From positions 930,001 through 994,000 of the forward strand of contig NZ_JABMCZ010000003.1 of the NCBI RefSeq assembly GCF_013186535.1: a stretch of 64,000 bases of DNA, written 5' to 3'. A program made the position numbers and the translations under genes. This document shows, in pieces, positions 25,045-31,735 of this stretch (position 1 is its first letter; every line of letters begins with the position of its first letter). Source of the DNA: Nocardia terpenica. GTDB lineage: Bacteria; Actinomycetota; Actinomycetes; Mycobacteriales; Mycobacteriaceae. Under the pieces are notes generated by a model that saw only the letters and a list, made by a program, of their open reading frames with translations, made no database searches and was not told the DNA's origin.

Positions 25045-25226
25045 TCAGACGCCGTAGACGATCTCCCCGGTGCGCCGGGCGAAGGTGACCCGGCCGGACT
25101 CGGTGAACCGCGCGCCCGCGGCGCGCAGCGCGACCACCTCCGCCACGTGCCCGCCCCGCATCAGGCCAGATACTCTTCCCGCGCTTCGTCGTTCGCGAAC
25201 TCCGCGGTCACCACGTACGTGAACAT
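25045..25226 (-). pseudogene. Decayed DUF4286-like gene
   Basis: The leftward frame from ATG 25226 reads MFTYVVTAEFANDEAREEYL and then hits a stop. After skipping one base the next frame continues RGGHVAEVVALRAAGARFTE, then RVTFARRTGEIVYGV and a TGA at 25045. In intact DUF4286-like proteins the Leu-Ala-Trp-x-R-G-G-H join is continuous and about 40 residues separate HVAEVV from the LRAAG segment. So there is a one-base loss at the Trp codon (CTGGCCTG-ATG) and an internal deletion. The protein would be a small ferredoxin-like-fold protein of unknown role. Confidence 0.6.
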
Positions 25227-25274
25227 GGCGCCCATGTCACTCGGGGAACGGCGTTTTCGCAACCGGAGTCGGCG

Positions 25275-25676
25275 CTACCCCAGCGTGTACACGTTGGCGT
25301 ACCCGGAGACCACGGTGTCGTCGCCGGTGACCAGCGCGACCCGCACCTGCACCTGCTGCCCCTTCGCCAACTTGGCCCCGGTCAGGACGACCACGTCGCT
25401 TTGGGGACTTCCATCGCAGGTGACCGGGCTTTGCGCGCCCGACGCCGACGGTCTGTCGGCATCGGGAGCTCCGGCCAGCGCCTTGATGGCGACCACTCCG
25501 GCGTTGGAGGCGCAGGTGTAATCGACACCCACGTTCTCCGGTCCGACACCGGTGACCTTGATGCTGTTGTCGCCGTCGGCGAGCGCCGGGGCGGCCGTCG
25601 ACGCGACGGCCGTTCCCAGCGCCGCGAAGACGGTCATGACGAAGGCCGAACGCCGATAGTTCCGAATAGTCACCAT
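25275..25676 (-). CDS. Small secreted beta-rich protein
   Basis: A 133-aa exported protein with signal peptide ending APALADG near residue 35, followed by a predicted beta-rich domain with two Cys (YTCASNAG and PVTCDGS) that could form a disulphide. The Gly/Val/Ser-rich composition and length match small secreted proteins common in Nocardia, and I recognise no specific function. The ATG has AGGAGG ten bases upstream. It is divergent from the ABC-F gene. Confidence 0.7.
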   Translation of the reverse strand: MVTIRNYRRSAFVMTVFAALGTAVASTAAPALADGDNSIKVTGVGPENVGVDYTCASNAGVVAIKALAGAPDADRPSASGAQSPVTCDGSPQSDVVVLTGAKLAKGQQVQVRVALVTGDDTVVSGYANVYTLG

Positions 25677-25779
25677 GGATCTTCGTCCTCCTGCGTAGCG
25701 GAAGTAGATCGCGGACTATCTCCATCTTGGCAGAAACTCGGTTGCGGCGGGCGGCGTCGGTCGGGTTGCCTCAGGCGCT

Positions 25780-27486
25780 ATGGCGCACATCGACATTGCC
25801 GATCTTCACTACGTCCTGCCGGACGGGCGCCCGCTGCTCGGCGGGGTGAGCTTTCGGATCGGTGCGGGTGTGAAGGCGGCGCTGATCGGCCCGAACGGCA
25901 CCGGCAAGACGACGCTGCTGCGGATCATCGCCGGTGATCTGGCCGCCGACGACGGCGCGGTGACGCGGTCGGGGACGCTGGGGGTGATGCGGCAGTTCAT
26001 CGGCCGAGTCGACGACGACTCGACCGTGCGCGATCTGCTGCTGGACATCGCCGCCGCCCCCATCGCCGCGGCCGCGCGGGCGCTCGACGCCGCCGAGAAC
26101 GCGCTGATCGAGCGCGACGAGGAGGCCACCCAGTTGGCATACGCGCACGCCCTCTCCGACTGGGTCGACGTCGGCGGGTACGAGGCCGAGGCGTTCTGGG
26201 ATGTCGTCACCACGGCCGTCCTCGGCGTCGGATTCGATCGGGCCAAGTGGCGTTCGGTGCGGACGCTCAGCGGCGGCGAGCAGAAACGCCTGGCCCTCGA
26301 GGCATTGTTCGCGGGCCCGGACCGACTGCTGCTGCTCGACGAGCCGGACAACTACCTGGACGTGCCCGGAAAGCAGTGGCTGGAACGGACGATCGCCGCA
26401 TCGGACAAGTCGGTGCTGTTCGTCAGCCACGACCGGGAGCTGATCGCCAATGCCGCCACCCGGATCGTCACGCTCGAACCGGGCGCCGCCGGGGCGACCG
26501 CCTGGATCCACGGCGGCGGCTTCGCGAGCTATCACCGGGCGCGCGAGGACCGCACCGCCCGGCTGGCGGAACTGCGCCGCCGCTGGGACGAGGAGCACGC
26601 CAAACTCCGCGCGCTGGTGCTGCGCCTGCGGGAGAAGGCGAAGTTCAACGACAGCGTCGCGGCCCGCTATCACGCCGCCCAGACCCGGCTGGCCAAGTTC
26701 GAGGAGGCCGGGCCGCCCGAGGCGATTCCGTTGCGGCAGAACGTATCCATGCGGTTGCGGGGCGGGCGCACCGGCAAACGCGCGCTGGTGTGCACGCGGC
26801 TGGAACTGACCGGACTGATGCGGCCGTTCGACGCCGAGATCTGGTACGGCGACCGGGTCGCGGTGCTCGGCGCCAACGGCTCGGGCAAGTCGCACTTCCT
26901 GCGGCTGCTCGCGGCGGGCGGCACCGACCCGGACGCCGACCATCTCCCGGCGCCCGACCTCGACCCCGAGCCCGTGCCGCACACCGGCCGCGCCGCGCTC
27001 GGCGCCCGCGTCCGGCCCGGCTACTTCGCCCAAACCCATTCCCGCCCCGACCTTTCCGGTCGCACGCTGGTGGAAATCCTGCACTCCGGCGACGACCACC
27101 GCGACGGCATGGGCCGCGAGGACGCCGGGCGGATACTGGACCGCTACGGGCTCGCCCGCGCCGCCGAACAGCGATACGACGACCTGTCCGGCGGCCAGCA
27201 GGCCCGGTTGCAGATCCTGCTGCTCGAACTGTCCGGCGTCACCATGCTGCTGCTCGACGAGCCCACCGACAACCTGGACCTGCACTCGGCCGACGCGCTG
27301 GAGCAGGGCATCGCCGGATTCGCGGGCACCGTCGTCGCGGTCACCCACGACCGCTGGTTCGCCCGCGGATTCGATCGCTTCCTCGTCTTCGGTTCCGACG
27401 GCACCGTGTACGAGCGCGACACACCGATCTGGAACGAAACGCGCATACCGAGTACCAACCCCATGGCCCGTGGGCAGCGGCGGTGA
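25780..27486 (+). CDS. ABC-F family ATPase
   Basis: A 568-aa soluble protein with two fused ABC ATPase domains and no membrane part, as in ABC-F translation factors that bind the ribosome E site or protect it from antibiotics. Domain 1 (about 1-240) has GPNGTGKTT, LSGGEQKR and LLDEPDNYLD. The interdomain linker near 245-330 is helical and charged, with KAKFNDSVAARY-type basic stretches. Domain 2 has GANGSGKSH, LSGGQQARL and LLDEPTDNLD. The C-terminus is short and basic. It is not possible to say from sequence whether it is a resistance or a general translation factor; the closest type is the Uup/EttA-like group with a short linker. Confidence 0.85.
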   Translation: MAHIDIADLHYVLPDGRPLLGGVSFRIGAGVKAALIGPNGTGKTTLLRIIAGDLAADDGAVTRSGTLGVMRQFIGRVDDDSTVRDLLLDIAAAPIAAAARALDAAENALIERDEEATQLAYAHALSDWVDVGGYEAEAFWDVVTTAVLGVGFDRAKWRSVRTLSGGEQKRLALEALFAGPDRLLLLDEPDNYLDVPGKQWLERTIAASDKSVLFVSHDRELIANAATRIVTLEPGAAGATAWIHGGGFASYHRAREDRTARLAELRRRWDEEHAKLRALVLRLREKAKFNDSVAARYHAAQTRLAKFEEAGPPEAIPLRQNVSMRLRGGRTGKRALVCTRLELTGLMRPFDAEIWYGDRVAVLGANGSGKSHFLRLLAAGGTDPDADHLPAPDLDPEPVPHTGRAALGARVRPGYFAQTHSRPDLSGRTLVEILHSGDDHRDGMGREDAGRILDRYGLARAAEQRYDDLSGGQQARLQILLLELSGVTMLLLDEPTDNLDLHSADALEQGIAGFAGTVVAVTHDRWFARGFDRFLVFGSDGTVYERDTPIWNETRIPSTNPMARGQRR

Positions 27487-27620
27487 CCTTCAGACCGGCC
27501 GGAATGCACACCCCCGGCGCGGCCCTGCTCGCCGTCTCGTTCGGCGCGATCCAGACCCGGCACGACAGCGTATTCCCCTGGGGCACACTGACGGTCGACC
27601 TCGCGGGCTGCCTGTTGTCT
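27483..27620 (+). pseudogene. crcB: crcB/fluc fluoride-channel remnant
   Basis: In frame after the ABC-F gene, about 46 codons read AALLAVSFGAIQTRHDSVFP then WGTLTVDLAGCLL. Phe-Pro-Trp-Gly-Thr-(Leu)-x-Val-Asn and a Gly-Cys-Leu-Leu end are hallmarks of the first half of CrcB/Fluc fluoride channels; here the conserved Asn has become Asp, the first helix is shortened, and the sequence stops at the convergent AarF gene. The rest of the gene is absent. Confidence 0.55.
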
Positions 27621-28977
27621 ACGAGCCGAGGGTCGCGCGGCCGATCTCGGTGGTCGGGGGCTCGTGGTAGAGCCATTCCCGGGCGATTCGGTGCCAGTTG
27701 TTGGTGGCGCCGAGCTGGCCCAGGACGGCGACGGTGAACAGGTCCACGCGGCGGGAGAAGACGTGTTCGGGCGGGAGGCGCTGGCGGCGCACGCCCCGGA
27801 ATTCGGCGGCGCGGGGGTCGATGGCGAGTACCACTGCGCCGGTGGCGAATTCGGGGGTGATCGTGATCTCCTCGTCGAGCAGATGCCAGCCCGCGGCCGC
27901 CCACACGTATTCCAGGCACTCCTGCGCGGTCACGCCCGAATCCGGGTCGACGATGCGGTGTTCGACCCACTCCCGGAACAGGTCGTCGGCCCGCTGCTCA
28001 CCGGCCGCGCGCAGGCAGGTGCGTTCGAGTTCGACGTGGGCCGGGTCCATCGTGTTGTAGAGCCCGAAATCGACGAAGGCGAGCCGCCCGTCCGCGGCGA
28101 GCAGGATATTGCCCGGGTGCGGATCGCCGCAGAATTCGTAGTCGGTGAACAGGGCGGTGACGTAGAAGCGGTAGATCAGCTCGCCGATCCGATCTCGTTG
28201 CGGGGCAGGCAGATTCCGGATCTCCGGAAACGGCCTGCCCTCGACGAACTCGGTCACCAGCACCTGCCGCCCGCAGTACTCGCCGATGCTGTCGGGGACC
28301 GTGATGAACGGATGATTCCGATAGCGCGCGGCGACCCGGTGCTGGGTGCGGGCCTCGCGCACGTAGTCCAGCTCGCTGCCGATGGTGCGGGCGATCTCGT
28401 CCAGCACATCGCTGTCGGCCGCGCTCGGCAGGATCGACTTCCACAGCATGCCGATCATCGCCAGATTGCGCATATCCGCGTCGACGGCCTCGTCCACGCC
28501 CGGATATTTGACCTTGACCGCGACCGTACGCCCGTCGCGCAACCGGGCCCGATACACCTGCCCGATCGAGGCGGCGGCGATCGGCGTCTCGTCGAAGTCG
28601 GCGAACACCCGCGCCAGCGGCCCGAGGTCGTCCTCGATCACCGCCCGCATGGCCGGGAACGGGACCGTCGGCGCCCGGTCGCGCAGCTCGGCGAGCTTGG
28701 TGCGGAACATCTCCCGATGCGATTCCGGTAGCAGATTCACATCGAGAACCGACAGCATCTGGCCCAGCTTCATCGCCGCGCCCTTCATTCCGCCGAGCAC
28801 GGTGACCAGTTGTTGCGCGGTCCGCAGCGTGGACCGCTCGGCGAGAAGCTGCCGGGCCTGCTCGGTCCTGCCGATCATCGACAGCCGGGTACCGACGCCG
28901 CGCAGCGCCTCGGTCGCGGCCAGGTGGCCCACCCTGCGGCCGCGCGCGAGGCGCCCCTTCGGTACCCGACCACTCAT
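27619..28977 (-). CDS. AarF/UbiB (ABC1) family atypical kinase
   Basis: A 452-aa protein of the UbiB/ABC1 kinase-like family. The N-terminal KxGQ motif appears in GAAMKLGQMLS near residue 69, the Ala-rich loop AAASIGQVYRA near 134 and the catalytic Lys in VAVKVKYPGV near 152. LDYVREA and the DPHPGN/FVDFGL pairs (near 286 and 302) complete the ATP site. Members act in quinone or lipid metabolism, mostly as ATPases, and are widespread in actinomycetes. The gene is convergent with the crcB remnant and ABC-F gene and adjoins a HesB-like gene. Confidence 0.85.
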   Translation of the reverse strand: MSGRVPKGRLARGRRVGHLAATEALRGVGTRLSMIGRTEQARQLLAERSTLRTAQQLVTVLGGMKGAAMKLGQMLSVLDVNLLPESHREMFRTKLAELRDRAPTVPFPAMRAVIEDDLGPLARVFADFDETPIAAASIGQVYRARLRDGRTVAVKVKYPGVDEAVDADMRNLAMIGMLWKSILPSAADSDVLDEIARTIGSELDYVREARTQHRVAARYRNHPFITVPDSIGEYCGRQVLVTEFVEGRPFPEIRNLPAPQRDRIGELIYRFYVTALFTDYEFCGDPHPGNILLAADGRLAFVDFGLYNTMDPAHVELERTCLRAAGEQRADDLFREWVEHRIVDPDSGVTAQECLEYVWAAAGWHLLDEEITITPEFATGAVVLAIDPRAAEFRGVRRQRLPPEHVFSRRVDLFTVAVLGQLGATNNWHRIAREWLYHEPPTTEIGRATLGS

Positions 28978-28989
28978 GGGGCGGCCGGA

Positions 28990-29283
28990 CTACTGGCCTG
29001 TCGCGTCCTGCTGGGCGAGAACGAAGGTGCCCTGGCCGTCCGCGTCCAGGCCGGTGTCGAGGATCTTGTCGTCCAGGAAGGCGGCGGCCTGCTCGTCCAG
29101 GAAGATCCGGGAGCCCTCGGCGGTCAGGACCTGATCCTGCTCGGCCGGTGCGGAGGCGACCGCGAGCTGCAGCGTCTCCGCACCGTCGTCGGTGGATATC
29201 CGCAGCCCGGCCTCAGTCGGCGTGCCCTCCGCGGAGGTGATGGTGCGGACCGCCTCGATGGCGTCGGGGGTGAGCATCAGCAT
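28990..29283 (-). CDS. HesB/IscA-like protein lacking cysteines
   Basis: A 97-aa protein with the HesB/IscA-like layout: TPDAIEAVRTITSAE helix, then TEAGLRISTDDGA, LQLAVASAPAEQDQVL, SRIFLDEQAAAFLDDKI and LDADGQGTFVL. A-type Fe-S carriers use three conserved Cys; none is present here, so it cannot bind a cluster that way. This Cys-free subgroup is found in actinomycetes and has no known role. The ATG at 29283 follows GGAAGGA; a second in-frame ATG lies two codons later. It ends 12 bp before the AarF kinase gene starts, so the two are likely co-transcribed. Confidence 0.65.
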   Translation of the reverse strand: MLMLTPDAIEAVRTITSAEGTPTEAGLRISTDDGAETLQLAVASAPAEQDQVLTAEGSRIFLDEQAAAFLDDKILDTGLDADGQGTFVLAQQDATGQ

Positions 29284-29427
29284 CTGTCTGGTATTCCTTC
29301 CGCTGTCGTGACAACCCGCCGGAGGCGGCGGACCGCATCCCGCGGGCCGGTCTCCAGCCCGGTCGTCGTCCGGTGCCCGGGTCGGCACCGACATTGCTTA
29401 GGAGTAGCCACCGGCTGCCTCACGAAA

Positions 29428-30009
29428 CTACCCCTGTCCCGACTCCGGCGTCCCGCGCAGGCCATCCAGGGCGATCTCTATGAAGCGCTGCCAGTCGCCG
29501 ATGCCGCCGCGGCTGATCGTGGCGACGGCCCCGATGATCATATAGAGGTCGGGCACGGTGGCGTCGGCCCGGACGCTGCCGTCGGCGCGGCCCCTGGCCA
29601 GCAGCTCCTCGCCGAGGTCGGCCAGCCGGGCGCGGATCTCCCCGTGCGGCTGGGTGTCGCCGATCACCGATTCGATGGCGCTCGACAGCGTCCGCTCGCG
29701 CTCGTGGACCTCGGCGATATGCCGGAGGAAGTCGGTGAGTGCCCGGCGGGTATCGGGATCGGGCAGGCTGACGCGGCGGGCGTGGTCGAGGATCTCGGCG
29801 AAGCGCCGCTGGGCCGCGGCCTCGATGAGCGCGCGGCGGGTGGGGAAGTGCCGGTACACGGTGCCGACCCCGACACCGGCGGCGCGGGCCACATCGGCCA
29901 TCTGCACCCCGTCGCCGCGCTCGACGAACAGCGCCGTCGCGGTGTCGAGGACATGGTCGCGATTGCGGGCCGCGTCGGCGCGCAGGGTGCGGGTGGTCGG
30001 GCTCGGCAT
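29428..30009 (-). CDS. TetR-family transcriptional regulator
   Basis: A 193-aa TetR repressor. The N-terminal HTH (residues 10-60) reads LDTATALFVERG then MADVARAAGVGVGTVYRHFP, with a C-terminal ligand domain containing REDxxxS-like VIGDTQPHGEIRARLADLGEE. It lies downstream of and codirectional with a DUF6640-like membrane gene, 35 bp apart, whose promoter contains a palindrome at 30525-30541 that is its likely operator. Confidence 0.85.
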   Translation of the reverse strand: MPSPTTRTLRADAARNRDHVLDTATALFVERGDGVQMADVARAAGVGVGTVYRHFPTRRALIEAAAQRRFAEILDHARRVSLPDPDTRRALTDFLRHIAEVHERERTLSSAIESVIGDTQPHGEIRARLADLGEELLARGRADGSVRADATVPDLYMIIGAVATISRGGIGDWQRFIEIALDGLRGTPESGQG

Positions 30010-30044
30010 CGTCGATCTCCCTGCTCTGGTCGTCCGACCGCAGG

Positions 30045-30503
30045 CTACCCGGCGATCCGGCGGGCGCGGCCGCGCTCCACGCCCACCGCGGCGGACAGTC
30101 CGACCAGCATCACCAGCGCGATGAACAGCTGCACATCCATCCCCAGCACCCGGTGCGAGGTGCATTCGAACTCGGGATCCTTTGCCGCCGTGCCGGGAAA
30201 CAGCAGCGCGCCCCACATGCCCAGCCAGGTCACCGATCCCAGCGCCGCGGCCAGATAGAACTGGGCTCGCTGATCGCCCTTGCGCCGCAGCAGGATTCGC
30301 AGCCCCATCGCTCCGGTCAACATGCCCATCCCGACGTACTGCGCATCGTGGAACTTGGCGTGCGGCGGCCAATTCGGGTTGTGCAGATGCTGTTTCGCGA
30401 TATCCGGGATGAGCAGGTCGGCGGCCAACGGGCCGATCAGGGTGTTCGCCAGGACGGCGCCGACGAGGGTGCGCGGCAGTGTCCAGAAGCGCTGGCGGGC
30501 CAT
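30045..30503 (-). CDS. Four-helix membrane protein, DUF6640-like
   Basis: A 152-aa integral membrane protein with four hydrophobic segments: VGAVLANTLIGPLAADLLI, VGMGMLTGAMGLRILL, FYLAAALGSVTWLGMWGALLF and LFIALVMLVGLSAAVGV. The conserved loop NPNWPPHAKFHDAQY near residue 42 is characteristic of the DUF6640 group. No function is known. It is the first gene of a pair with a TetR regulator, and a palindrome at 30525 overlaps its promoter region, so it is probably repressed by that TetR. Confidence 0.7.
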   Translation of the reverse strand: MARQRFWTLPRTLVGAVLANTLIGPLAADLLIPDIAKQHLHNPNWPPHAKFHDAQYVGMGMLTGAMGLRILLRRKGDQRAQFYLAAALGSVTWLGMWGALLFPGTAAKDPEFECTSHRVLGMDVQLFIALVMLVGLSAAVGVERGRARRIAG

Positions 30504-30524
30504 GGGATAACTCCTTTACGAGAA

Positions 30525-30541
30525 GAATCGGAATCCGATTC
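30525..30541. promoter_or_regulatory. Palindromic operator upstream of the TetR pair
   Basis: GAATCGGAATCCGATTC has perfect 7-bp arms around AAT, and overlaps a second palindrome, GGAATCCGATTCC at 30530-30542. It sits 22-38 bp upstream of the membrane protein start, a standard place for a TetR-type operator. Confidence 0.6.
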
Positions 30542-30635
30542 CGGTTCTATTCGTGACGGTAGGTCGCCCGCCGAGAACGTGTCAAGGGGTCTGCGGGAGG
30601 GCATGTCGCGCCGTGCCGGGGCGGAGAATTGTCGT

Positions 30636-30770
30636 ATGAGCGACCGGGAACGCGAACCCTACAGCGACGACGACGATGTCGACGACCCCCTGGACGGGGT
30701 GGAAGGGGCCGAGGAGCAGATCGACCACCTGCTCTACGGCGACGAGGACGATATGGGCGATCTGCTCTGA
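30636..30770 (+). CDS. Small acidic protein, hypothetical
   Basis: A 44-residue protein that is more than 40% Asp/Glu (YSDDDDVDDPLDGVEGAEEQ then DEDDMGDLL). The ATG at 30636 is preceded by GCGGAGA. No domain is recognised. Very acidic short proteins of this length recur in actinomycetes. It is short, so the call depends mainly on start context and codon bias. Confidence 0.45.
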   Translation: MSDREREPYSDDDDVDDPLDGVEGAEEQIDHLLYGDEDDMGDLL

Positions 30771-30781
30771 CGCTGTCGGAA

Positions 30782-31597
30782 TCAGGTCGCCGCGGTGGCG
30801 GTCAGCACGACGTACTCGAACAGATACTCGGCGGGCCGGTCGGGCTCGGCGAGATTGCGGCGGTCGGCCAGGTCGAGCAGGTCGGTGTGCAGGGCGGCGG
30901 CCCGCTCCGGATGGTCGGCCATGGCGGTGAAGGCGGTGAGGATCGGGTCGAAGGCGGTCTCGAAGAACTCGATGAACTGCGCCGGGGTGGGGGCCGTGCG
31001 GCGGAAGCCGTGCGCGGTCAGGTCCAGGTCGGCGATCCGGTCGCCGAACAGCCACAGCAGGTGCTCCTTGCTGCTCCACAGCCGGGCGGGCAGCGCGTCC
31101 GCGGCGGGCGGGTCGTAGTGGGCCAGGGTGGCCAGGATCTCGCAGATCCAGGACCGGCGGGTCCAGCAGGTCATGCCGATGACGCCGCCGGGCCTGGTCA
31201 CCCGCAGCAGCTCGTCGGCGACGTCCTGGTGGGCGGGCAGGAAGGTCGCGCTGCCCGAGGAGACCACGATGTCGAACGAGGAGTCCGGAAACGGCAGGTC
31301 CTGCGCGTCCGCCCGGGCCCACTCCAGGTCCACCTCGCGCCGCAGCGCCTCGGCCCGGCAGGCGGTGCAGTTGTCCACGTCGGTGTCGACGGTCACCACC
31401 TCCGCACCGGACAGCGCGGCCGCCAGCGCCACATGTCCGGTTCCGGTGCCGATGTCGAGCACCCGGGTACCCGGACCGATATCGCAGGCGGTCACCAGCT
31501 CGGCGCCGAGCTCACCCAGCGCCGCCCTGGCGAATCGGTGGTAATCCCCGAGTGCCAGGTCGTTGCTCTCGTCCACCGGGCTTGTCGAAGCGGTCAT
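30782..31597 (-). CDS. SAM-dependent methyltransferase, UbiE-like
   Basis: A 271-aa class I methyltransferase. Motif I is VLDIGTGTGHVAL near residue 46, post-I VVTVDTDVDN near 69, motif II/III ARADAQDLPFPDSSFDIVVS near 94-113, and GGVIGMTCW near 140. The C-terminal part lacks a recognisable substrate signature. No adjacent biosynthetic gene indicates a substrate. Its promoter region (31598-31735) contains an A-T rich stretch TTATTATCCCGC but no clear operator. Confidence 0.8.
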   Translation of the reverse strand: MTASTSPVDESNDLALGDYHRFARAALGELGAELVTACDIGPGTRVLDIGTGTGHVALAAALSGAEVVTVDTDVDNCTACRAEALRREVDLEWARADAQDLPFPDSSFDIVVSSGSATFLPAHQDVADELLRVTRPGGVIGMTCWTRRSWICEILATLAHYDPPAADALPARLWSSKEHLLWLFGDRIADLDLTAHGFRRTAPTPAQFIEFFETAFDPILTAFTAMADHPERAAALHTDLLDLADRRNLAEPDRPAEYLFEYVVLTATAAT

Positions 31598-31735
31598 GGT
31601 GCGTGCTCCTTCGGGTGAGCGTCGACCATCGGGATACGCGTCGGCCGAATGTCTGGTTATTATCCCGCAAATTCGGGCGTATCGCCTGCCGACCGTGGAA
31701 ATCGCCGAAACTCACCCGGTGCCGTCGAGGCCGGT

